Shown: piece by piece, positions 5,013-11,149 of the stretch
How positions within the stretch are numbered: position 1 is the stretch's first letter
Layout: each line of letters begins with the position of its first letter
Origin: Lachnospiraceae bacterium UBA1755
Lineage (GTDB): Bacteria > Bacillota > Clostridia > Lachnospirales > Lachnospiraceae
Reading direction: 5' to 3'
DNA length: 13,296 nt
Assembly: GCA_002314805.1 (NCBI GenBank)
Contig: DCHJ01000001.1
Coordinates: 1-13,296, forward strand
Notes under the pieces: generated by a model
The model's database searches: none
What the model was told of the DNA's origin: nothing
What the model saw: only the letters and a program-made list of their open reading frames with translations
Translations under genes and position numbers: made by a program

Positions 5013-5045
5013 CACGGACACCGGGCCTTATGCCGGGTGTCCGTG
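5013..5045. terminator. Hairpin terminator between alr and the convergent YoeB remnant
   Basis: CACGGACACC (5013-5022) pairs perfectly with GGTGTCCGTG (5036-5045), with a short inner GGC/GCC stem. The plus-strand tail (CTTAT) is weak. On the minus strand the stem is followed by GTATTTTATC, so it may serve both convergent genes. A smaller GTGCG/CGCAC hairpin lies at 5051-5068. Confidence 0.7.
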
Positions 5046-5072
5046 CTTATGTGCGTCAGGCGGCGCACGTTT

Positions 5073-5333
5073 CTATTCGTAATGTCCTTTGCACGAGATT
5101 ATCCGTACATTTCCATGTGAATCAATGTCATATATGAGCCGGTTCTTTTCATCTATCCTTCTTGAGTAAGCATTTCTGTACTTCAAAGCTTCGGGCTTTC
5201 CTATTCCGGAAAGAGGACCGTTTCGACGAATATCCTCCAGCAAGTCATTGATTCTTCGGATGACCTTTTTATTTTAATTTTGCCATGAAATGTATTGTAC
5301 GAAAGCATCTCTGGTAAAAATGAACTCATCCAT
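5073..5333 (-). pseudogene. yoeB: YoeB-type mRNA interferase toxin, interrupted by an in-frame stop
   Basis: The minus strand from ATG 5333 to TAG 5073 is one frame of 87 codons that reads as a YoeB/Txe toxin, except that codon 20 is TAA (5274-5276). Before it is MDEFIFTRDAFVQYISWQN; after it NKKVIRRINDLLEDIRRNG, GIGKPEALK, YSRRIDEKNRLIYDID and the ending IISCKGHYE. The catalytic set of YoeB (Glu in KPE, Arg in KNRLIY, and the final His-Tyr) is kept at codons 48, 65, 84 and 85. So the gene differs from an active ribosome-dependent RNase by one nonsense codon, where relatives usually have an acidic or polar residue. Its ATG overlaps the antitoxin stop by eight bases, the usual coupling. Either the toxin is dead or the base is a sequencing error. 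Confidence 0.85.
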
Positions 5334-5589
5334 CAGATTCCATACCTCTTAATTCACCTATAGACAGCCTGATTACATCTCCGGAATCAAGCTGTGCAAT
5401 ACTGTGATCCAGCATATTAATGTACTCCGCATTGCGCTTTGCTTTCTGGAGCATTTCATATTCCTTTTGCGAAATCACATAAACGTTTTTATTGTTTTTT
5501 CTGGGAACAAATACAGTTTCGCCTTCGAATGCAAGATCGAAATATTTTTTTATATTGTCCCGGATTTCAATTTGCTTTGCTACAGTCAT
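5326..5589 (-). CDS. yefM: YefM/Phd family antitoxin
   Basis: An 87-residue antitoxin of the Phd/YefM family. The N-terminal half (about residues 8-52) carries the DNA-binding fold: IEIRDNIKKYFDLAFEGETVFVPRKNNKNVYVISQKEYEML. The C-terminal part (residues 53-87) is the flexible, acidic toxin-wrapping tail, ending in RGMESDG. GGAGG is seven bases before the ATG. In an intact pair it would neutralise YoeB and, with it, repress its own promoter. Here the partner gene overlaps by eight bases but carries a stop, so this is now probably an orphan antitoxin. It may still protect against related toxins. The GTAC repeats upstream are its likely operator. Confidence 0.88.
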   Translation of the reverse strand: MTVAKQIEIRDNIKKYFDLAFEGETVFVPRKNNKNVYVISQKEYEMLQKAKRNAEYINMLDHSIAQLDSGDVIRLSIGELRGMESDG

Positions 5590-5613
5590 ATTTATACCTC
5601 CAGTGCTAAAAAA

Positions 5614-5642
5614 CGTACTAATATCAGTACGTAATATAGTAC
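5614..5642. promoter_or_regulatory. YefM operator with three GTAC cores at 12-base spacing
   Basis: GTAC occurs at 5615-5618, 5627-5630 and 5639-5642, spaced exactly 12 bases apart. The first two form the palindrome CGTACT-N6-AGTACG (5614-5631). E. coli YefM-YoeB binds palindromes with a TGTACA core, so this is a credible site. The promoter should overlap it; I see TTGTAC as a possible -35 (minus, 5644-5639) but no convincing -10. Confidence 0.65.
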
Positions 5643-5669
5643 AATATGTTAGGGGCTAAAGCAATGTAT

Positions 5670-6230
5670 TCATGGCCTTACTTCCTCGCATCTCCGATAA
5701 TCCAGGATCTTGCGGAAGTTTTTAACGACGAATTCCTGGGCGGGACGTGAATAGTAGATCTGTACGAACTTACGTCCCTGGAAGTCCCTGGTCTTGTAAT
5801 ACAGACCGATCTTCTGACCCTTGGCTGTGGGTATGCATATATCTCCTCCCAGCTTTTCATTGTACTCGTCAGTTATGTATCCGTGGTCACGCATCCACAT
5901 GCCCGCAAGCTGGGGAGAGAGCTTCTGAATATTGCTGCCGGCGACGGGCGCATAGATCTTTTTAAGCAGACTTGTGATGCCTACATCATCGGTATATCTG
6001 AATTCTTCGAGTATCTCCTCCGGAAAGGGTGTTTTGTCACGGCTCTGCAGATCTCCCGTCCTGATGCCGTCAAGGATGCTCTTGACAAAATACATTGTCT
6101 TCAGAAAATCCGGATTGTTAAGTGTGCAGGCCGGGTCTTCTGCCTTAACAGCAGTGATGGGATCCATGCTTTCACACATACGTTCTACATATAATCTTGC
6201 TTCTTCAAGCTTTTTAGTCTCAATTATCAT
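5670..6230 (-). CDS. Hypothetical protein, 186 residues
   Basis: I do not recognise this protein. It starts MIIETKKLEEARLYVERMCE, then SMDPITAVKAEDPACTLNNPDFLKTMYFVKSILDGIRTG, a helical N-terminal half. The centre (about residues 95-145, including QLAGMWMRDHGYITDEYN and PTAKGQKIGLYYK) has the look of a winged-helix unit, as in some phage antirepressor C-terminal domains. The end is a basic, aromatic segment (FVQIYYSRPAQEFVVKNFRK). No signal peptide or membrane segment is seen, so it is probably cytoplasmic. The ATG at 6230 has AGGAGA five bases upstream; an in-frame ATG at 6251 lacks a site. It stands alone with its own promoter and palindrome. A DNA- or RNA-linked role is a guess. Confidence 0.7.
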   Translation of the reverse strand: MIIETKKLEEARLYVERMCESMDPITAVKAEDPACTLNNPDFLKTMYFVKSILDGIRTGDLQSRDKTPFPEEILEEFRYTDDVGITSLLKKIYAPVAGSNIQKLSPQLAGMWMRDHGYITDEYNEKLGGDICIPTAKGQKIGLYYKTRDFQGRKFVQIYYSRPAQEFVVKNFRKILDYRRCEEVRP

Positions 6231-6263
6231 AATTATCTCCTGATTCTGCATACAAAAAGAGCT

Positions 6264-6297
6264 ATTGCACTATGCAATATCCCTTCCCCGTCAGCAA
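6264..6297 (-). promoter_or_regulatory. Promoter with overlapping palindrome for the 186-residue gene
   Basis: On the minus strand TTGCTG (6297-6292) and CATAGT (6274-6269) are 17 bases apart. The perfect inverted repeat ATTGCA-N3-TGCAAT (6264-6278) straddles the -10, a position suited to repression. The cognate regulator is unknown. Confidence 0.55.
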
Positions 6298-6342
6298 CCA
6301 GTCTGAGATCGCTATAGATATTGTAGTACCGTAATGCTGAAA

Positions 6343-6375
6343 ATTCTAGTATCTTAGAATAGTTCATAGTATAAT
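6343..6375 (+). promoter_or_regulatory. Promoter region of the SPFH operon with an inverted repeat
   Basis: A perfect -10 TATAAT lies at 6370-6375, 38 bases before the ATG. No matching -35 is present at 16-18 bases. Instead a perfect inverted repeat ATTCTA-N6-TAGAAT (6343-6360) fills that region. This suggests an activator or an alternative control mode, but no known consensus was matched. Confidence 0.5.
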
Positions 6376-6412
6376 TATTGCAAATGAGTCACCTGAAAAG
6401 GAGGAAATTCAC

Positions 6413-7720
6413 ATGGGAATCATTAAAGCAGTAACCGGAGCTATCGGTGCCAGTCTTGCAGATCAGTGGCTGGAAGTCTATGAAGCAGGCAATATGGGAG
6501 ATAATACGGTTTTTACCGCAGGAGTACCCGTAAGGCGTGACGGCCAGAATACAAAAGGAACAGACAGAACTATAAGTAACGGTTCTATTATTCATGTATA
6601 CCCGAATCAGTTCATGATGCTGGTCGACGGCGGCAAGGTAGTTGATTACACGGCGGAGGAAGGATATTACAAGGTTGACAATTCATCCATGCCTTCTCTG
6701 TTCAACGGGCAGTTCGGAGATACTTTAAAGGAGACCTTCTCACGTATTAAGTACGGCGGAGTTCCTTCAAGTGCCCAGAAGATATTCTTCATCAATCTGC
6801 AGGAGATAAAGGGCATGAAGTTCGGTACACAGAATCCGATAAATTATTTCGACAGCTTCTATAATGCCGAGCTTTTCCTGAGGTGTCACGGAAATTATAC
6901 GATCAAGGTTGTGAACCCGCTGCTGTTTTACGCAGAGGTAATACCGAAGAATACATCAAGAGTCAATTTTGACGAGGGAATAAGTGAGCAGTATCTGTCA
7001 GAGTTCATGGAGGCTCTGCAGGCAGCCATTAACCAGCTGAGTGCTGACGGCGAGAGGATATCCTTTGTCACGAGCAAGGGAACCAAGCTTAGCGACTACA
7101 TGAGGGAGTGCCTTGACAAGGGCTGGACAGAGAAGAGAGGCTTCGCTGTTGAAAGTGTCGGCATCTCAAGTATTTCTTACGATGATAAGAGCAATGAGCT
7201 TATCCAGATGAGAAATCAGGGCGCTATGCTGAGCGATGCCAGGGTGCGTGAGGGCTTTGTACAGAGTGAGATCGCACAGGGACTGAAAGCTGCCGGTTCC
7301 AATACCAACGGTGCTGCAGCTACATTTATGGGCATGGGTATGGGCATGAATGCAGCCGGTAATTTCATGGGCGCAGCCAGTGGGACAAATGCCCAGCAGA
7401 TGCAGATGGATGCACAGGCAGCAGCCCAGGCACAGGCAGCGGCTCAGGTACAGGCAGCAGCCCAGGCGCAGGCAGCGCAGGCTGCAGCAGGCTCATGGAC
7501 ATGCTCCTGCGGAGCAGTCAATACAGGCAATTTCTGTCAGACATGCGGAGCAAAGAAACCTGAACCGACAGAGTGGACATGTTCCTGCGGAGCAGTCAAT
7601 ACAGGCAATTTCTGTCAGAACTGCGGAGCAAAGAGACCTGAGTCATCAGAATGGACCTGCCAGTGCGGAGCAGTCAACAGCGGAAAATTCTGTTCGGAAT
7701 GCGGAAAGGCAAGACCATAA
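6413..7720 (+). CDS. ydjI: SPFH-domain protein with three C-terminal zinc ribbons (YdjI-like)
   Basis: A 435-residue protein of the SPFH/band-7 group once labelled virion core protein-like. Residues 1-290 hold the SPFH part (MGIIKAVTGAIGASLADQWLEVYEAG, then IIHVYPNQFMMLVDGGKVV and FLRCHGNYTIKVVNPLLFYAEV). Next come a Met/Gly-rich stretch (about 305-324) and an Ala/Gln repeat (about 326-359). At the end are three zinc ribbons starting W362, W388 and W414, each with CxCGAVN then FCxxCG. No membrane span is obvious. In Bacillus subtilis YdjI is encoded with PspA, YdjG and YdjH and helps tie PspA to the membrane. Genes like YdjG and YdjH follow here, but pspA is not in the window. AAGGAGG is eight bases before the ATG. 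Confidence 0.88.
   Translation: MGIIKAVTGAIGASLADQWLEVYEAGNMGDNTVFTAGVPVRRDGQNTKGTDRTISNGSIIHVYPNQFMMLVDGGKVVDYTAEEGYYKVDNSSMPSLFNGQFGDTLKETFSRIKYGGVPSSAQKIFFINLQEIKGMKFGTQNPINYFDSFYNAELFLRCHGNYTIKVVNPLLFYAEVIPKNTSRVNFDEGISEQYLSEFMEALQAAINQLSADGERISFVTSKGTKLSDYMRECLDKGWTEKRGFAVESVGISSISYDDKSNELIQMRNQGAMLSDARVREGFVQSEIAQGLKAAGSNTNGAAATFMGMGMGMNAAGNFMGAASGTNAQQMQMDAQAAAQAQAAAQVQAAAQAQAAQAAAGSWTCSCGAVNTGNFCQTCGAKKPEPTEWTCSCGAVNTGNFCQNCGAKRPESSEWTCQCGAVNSGKFCSECGKARP
7496..7717 (+). repeat. Three 78-base zinc-ribbon repeats inside the SPFH gene
   Basis: Units begin at 7496, 7574 and 7652 with an exact 78-base (26-codon) period; the last is truncated at 7717. Copies 1 and 2 are nearly identical in DNA, differing mainly at their ends and around the third cysteine pair, while copy 3 has diverged. 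This points to a recent internal duplication. The upstream GCACAGGCAGC-type repeats (about 7410-7490) encode the Ala/Gln linker. Confidence 0.92.
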
Positions 7721-7735
7721 TAGATAGGAGTACAG

Positions 7736-8809
7736 ATGGACGTTATTCAGTACAAATGCCCCAATTGCGGGGGCGATATCAAATTTGACCCGGCGTCCGG
7801 AAATTATTCCTGTGAGTACTGCAAGAGCAGTTTCACACAGGCTGAGCTTGACAGACAGACAAATGCAAAGGTGGAGCAGGCCGGCGGCAGCGCCGCGCCT
7901 GCTTCTTCTGCGGATAAGGCAGCTGATACTGCTATTGACGATGCCAGGGTATATATATGTCCGAGCTGCGGAGCAACCATTGTGACCGACTCCACTACAG
8001 CAGCAACCTTCTGCTATTACTGCCATAATCCGATAGTACTCTCAGGCAGACTTGACGGAGCCTGTAAGCCGGATTATGTAGTGCCGTTCAGGATCGACCG
8101 CCGGAAGGCAGAATCGATCTTTGAAGAGTGGATAAGCAGGAAGAAATATGTACCGAAATACTTCTATTCCAGGGAGCAGATCGAAAAACTTACAGGAGTA
8201 TATTTCCCGTACTTTGTTTATTCCTGCGATGTCAGCTGTAAGCTTGAGGCGCAGGGCACAAAAACGAAGGTATATACCGAGGGAGACCGGGAGTATACCG
8301 ATACAGGTATGTATCATGTAAGACGTGAGGGCAGTCTGGGAGTGAAGCATGCGCTTCGCAATGCACTTAACAAAGCCAATAAGGTGCTTTCCGACAGTGT
8401 GCTCCCCTTTGATACCGATGAATTAAGACCCTTCAACATGAGTTATCTGTCCGGCTTTTTTGCTGAGAAACGTGATATTGAAAGAGCCGAGGTCGAGCCC
8501 GGTATGATACAGGAGGTTACGGATCATGCTGTAAGCGCGCTCAATGCGTCACTTGCCGGGTATTCAGACATCACTGCCGGTCCAGGTAACATCACGCTCA
8601 GCAACGGGAAATGGTGGTATGCACTTCTTCCGGTGTGGACACTGACCTACAATGATAACGGAAAGATATATTATTTCTCTATAAACGGTCAGACCGGGCG
8701 GACGGTAGGCGAGCTCCCTGTCGACAGGGACAGGCTCATCAGGGTCTTCCTGCTGATATTCCTTCCGTTTGCGGCGGTATTGCTTTTATTTTTCTATTTT
8801 GTTTTATAA
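7736..8809 (+). CDS. ydjG: Zinc-ribbon protein with C-terminal membrane anchor (YdjG-like)
   Basis: A 357-residue protein that opens with a TFIIB-like zinc ribbon (C8-P-N-C11 and C26-E-Y-C29). After an Ala/Ser-rich linker comes a second ribbon (C75-P-S-C78 and C93-Y-Y-C96). The middle, from PDYVVPFRIDRRKAESIFEEW through GVYFPYFVYSCDV and a WWYALLPVWTLTY strand to FSINGQTGRTVGELP, is typical of YdjG-like proteins. A single hydrophobic span (about residues 334-357) anchors the C-terminus, leaving the ribbons in the cytoplasm. It starts 15 bases after the SPFH gene with ATAGGAG in front, so the two are co-transcribed and probably act together at the membrane. It has no enzyme motif; a scaffold role is inferred from the Bacillus subtilis operon. 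Confidence 0.85.
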   Translation: MDVIQYKCPNCGGDIKFDPASGNYSCEYCKSSFTQAELDRQTNAKVEQAGGSAAPASSADKAADTAIDDARVYICPSCGATIVTDSTTAATFCYYCHNPIVLSGRLDGACKPDYVVPFRIDRRKAESIFEEWISRKKYVPKYFYSREQIEKLTGVYFPYFVYSCDVSCKLEAQGTKTKVYTEGDREYTDTGMYHVRREGSLGVKHALRNALNKANKVLSDSVLPFDTDELRPFNMSYLSGFFAEKRDIERAEVEPGMIQEVTDHAVSALNASLAGYSDITAGPGNITLSNGKWWYALLPVWTLTYNDNGKIYYFSINGQTGRTVGELPVDRDRLIRVFLLIFLPFAAVLLLFFYFVL

Positions 8810-8824
8810 TTGCGGGGGTGCATG

Positions 8825-9637
8825 ATGAAAAGATTTCTTGCTTTATTTATCACGATCCTCCTTACTATAAGCTGTACATTTGCAGTTTTTGCTGCGGAGG
8901 ACAGACAGAGAGTCTATGACAAAGCAGGGCTCTTCAGCTCCGGAGAGATAACGGAACTGGAAAGGAAGCTTGGCAGGGCTGTCGATAAGACAGGTCTGGA
9001 TTTTGTGATCCTTACAACGTCAGACAAAGATGGGGCCACACTTGCTGATTACGCCGATGATTTCTACGATTACGGAGGCTTCGGAACAGATGCTGACCAC
9101 AGCGGTCTCATTATGCTCATAGATATGCAGGATCGCACCGTGTACATGGGGACGACCGGAAAAGCATGTGATTATCTTACTGACAAGCGGATAAATGATC
9201 TGACAGATGATAATGATGAGCTGTATGAGTATCTGGCAGACGAAAGATATGCCGACGCGGCAGCGGAGTTTATCGGCGGAGTGGAAGACTATGTACGTCA
9301 GGGTATACCGGGAGCCAGGAAACTTACATTCCTTGAGATATTGCTGGCACTTATCATACCGGGGCTGGCAGCATTCTTTTATATCAGGAGCATACAGAAC
9401 CAGTACGCTATGACAGCGGAAAAGCGCAACATCGGCAGGAATGCGCTCGCCTTCAGTGCCGACAGCAGCTTTGCATTTGCAGTAAATGAGGATGATCTCC
9501 TGCACCATAGCCTGACCTTCAGGACCATACCCAGGACCTCAGGCAGTACGGGTTCAGGAAACAGCGGCGGGTCTACCATGCATAAATCGCATAGCGGCAC
9601 CCTGCATGGCGGAGGCGGCGGCGGAAGACATTTTTAA
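8825..9637 (+). CDS. ydjH: TPM-domain membrane protein (YdjH/YgcG-like)
   Basis: A 270-residue protein with a signal peptide (MKRFLALFITILLTISC..., likely cleaved near AVFA/AED, residues 23-24). A TPM domain at about residues 27-160 follows: VYDKAGLFSSGEITELERKL, then GLDFVILTTSD, a DYADDFYDYGGFG segment, and SGLIMLIDMQDRTVYMGTTG. A membrane helix near 168-187 follows, then a tail rich in Ser, Thr and Gly that ends in six glycines and RHF. The TPM domain is thus outside the cytoplasm. The ATG at 8825 is chosen for its six-base distance from GGGGG (8814-8818); ATG 8822 or TTG 8810 are possible but less likely. It sits 15 bases after the zinc-ribbon gene, the third member of the SPFH operon. 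TPM domains are often listed as phosphatases, but their function here is not shown. Confidence 0.85.
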   Translation: MKRFLALFITILLTISCTFAVFAAEDRQRVYDKAGLFSSGEITELERKLGRAVDKTGLDFVILTTSDKDGATLADYADDFYDYGGFGTDADHSGLIMLIDMQDRTVYMGTTGKACDYLTDKRINDLTDDNDELYEYLADERYADAAAEFIGGVEDYVRQGIPGARKLTFLEILLALIIPGLAAFFYIRSIQNQYAMTAEKRNIGRNALAFSADSSFAFAVNEDDLLHHSLTFRTIPRTSGSTGSGNSGGSTMHKSHSGTLHGGGGGGRHF

Positions 9638-9658
9638 ACTACAATTTCGGAGGCAGAA

Positions 9659-11149
9659 ATGAATTACAACAGTACAAGAGGCGGAGAGAAAAATGTGAGT
9701 CCATCCATGGCAATACTTAAAGGACTTGCCGATGATGGCGGATTGTTCATGCCGGAGTATATTCCTGCATTTGACTTTGATATCAGGTCGATGTGCGGCA
9801 GGAAGTATCAGGAGCTGGCATATGAGGTGATGAAGCTTTACCTTACTGATTACACAGAGGAAGAGCTGCGCACATGTATCAATAACGCATATGATTCAAA
9901 ATTTGATACAGAGGAGATAGCACCGCTTGCATATGCAGACGGAGCATATTTTCTGGAGCTGTATCACGGTGCCACAATAGCCTTCAAGGATATGGCATTA
10001 TCGATACTTCCGCATCTTATGACTGCAGCTGCCCGCAAGAACGATGTCACTGACAGGATCATCATCCTTACCGCGACCAGCGGTGATACCGGCAAGGCGG
10101 CAATGGCAGGCTTTGCTGATGTGCCGGGCACAGGCATCATCGTATTCTTTCCAAAGGGTGGTGTGAGCCGTATTCAGCAGCTTCAGATGACTACTCAGAA
10201 GGGAGATAATGTTACTGCAGTTGCCATCCACGGAAACTTCGACGATGCTCAGACAGGCGTTAAGAAGATCTTCGGTGATAAGGAGTTTGCACGTGAGCTT
10301 GCAGACAGACACGTAAGGCTTTCAAGTGCCAATTCCATCAATATCGGAAGACTTGTCCCGCAGATCGTCTACTATGTGTATTCATATGTGAAGCTGCTCG
10401 AAGCCGGGAAGATCAGTGACGGAGACAAAATCAACATCTGTGTCCCCACAGGTAATTTCGGAAACATTCTTGCAGCCTATATGGCTAAATTGATGGGACT
10501 GCCGGTCGCAAAGCTGATATGCGCATCCAATGATAACAAGGTGCTGTATGATTTCTTTGAAACCGGATGCTATGATAAGAACAGGGAATTTGTACTTACG
10601 GATTCACCGTCTATGGATATCCTTGTCTCGAGCAATCTGGAAAGGCTTATCTATCTCAGCTGCGGCTGCGACGCAGTAAAGAATGCGGAGCTCATGTCAG
10701 AGCTTTCATCAAAGGGCAGATATGCTGTCACAAAGGAGATGAAGGACAGCATGGCAGACTTTGCGGGAGGCTTTGCCACTGAAGCCGGAGTTCATGACCG
10801 CATCAGGTCACTGTACGATGCCACGGGATATGTTATCGATACGCATACCGGAGTAGCGGCAGCGGTATATGATGATTACGCAGAGGCGTCAGGGGATAAG
10901 ACAGTCACGGTCATTGTCTCCACAGCAAGTCCTTACAAATTTTCCAAGGCAGTGGTGGGCGCAATTAAGGGAGAGCTCCCGGAGGGAGCAGATGATTTTG
11001 AGATCATAGAAGAGCTCAGAGAGCTCAGCGGCACACAGATACCTGCGGCGGTAGCGGAGCTTAAGAATGCACCGGTGCGTCATACGGCCGAATGTGAAAA
11101 GACAGATATGAAGGAGACTGTAAGAAAAGCTATTGAATGGGTAAGCTGA
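9659..11149 (+). CDS. thrC: Threonine synthase
   Basis: A 496-residue fold-type II PLP enzyme that turns O-phosphohomoserine into threonine and phosphate. It opens with the threonine synthase start MNYNSTRGGEKNVSPSMAIL. The cofactor lysine is in ATIAFKDMAL (K110). The TATSGDTGKAAMAGF and SANSINIGRLVPQIVYY blocks and the phosphate-binding CVPTGNFGN loop are all present. TASPYKF near residue 425 and a C-terminal cap complete the normal length. GGAGG is five bases before the ATG. It lies 21 bases after the TPM gene, so it may be read from the SPFH operon promoter; no separate promoter fits in the gap. This coupling of an amino-acid gene to a membrane-stress module may be chance. Confidence 0.96.
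   Translation: MNYNSTRGGEKNVSPSMAILKGLADDGGLFMPEYIPAFDFDIRSMCGRKYQELAYEVMKLYLTDYTEEELRTCINNAYDSKFDTEEIAPLAYADGAYFLELYHGATIAFKDMALSILPHLMTAAARKNDVTDRIIILTATSGDTGKAAMAGFADVPGTGIIVFFPKGGVSRIQQLQMTTQKGDNVTAVAIHGNFDDAQTGVKKIFGDKEFARELADRHVRLSSANSINIGRLVPQIVYYVYSYVKLLEAGKISDGDKINICVPTGNFGNILAAYMAKLMGLPVAKLICASNDNKVLYDFFETGCYDKNREFVLTDSPSMDILVSSNLERLIYLSCGCDAVKNAELMSELSSKGRYAVTKEMKDSMADFAGGFATEAGVHDRIRSLYDATGYVIDTHTGVAAAVYDDYAEASGDKTVTVIVSTASPYKFSKAVVGAIKGELPEGADDFEIIEELRELSGTQIPAAVAELKNAPVRHTAECEKTDMKETVRKAIEWVS

Noticed and set aside
5404..5634. Plus-strand frame of 76 codons over the antitoxin
   Set aside because: It is antisense to the YefM gene and crosses its operator; the product is low in recognisable features.
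7350..7727. Alternative-frame ORF over the SPFH tail (125 codons)
   Set aside because: The open frame is a by-product of the repetitive Ala/Gln and zinc-ribbon coding sequence; the +1 product is Arg/Gln-rich with no family features.
9020..9508. Minus-strand frame of 162 codons
   Set aside because: It is the antisense shadow of the TPM-domain gene, whose signal peptide, domain and ribosome binding site are clear.
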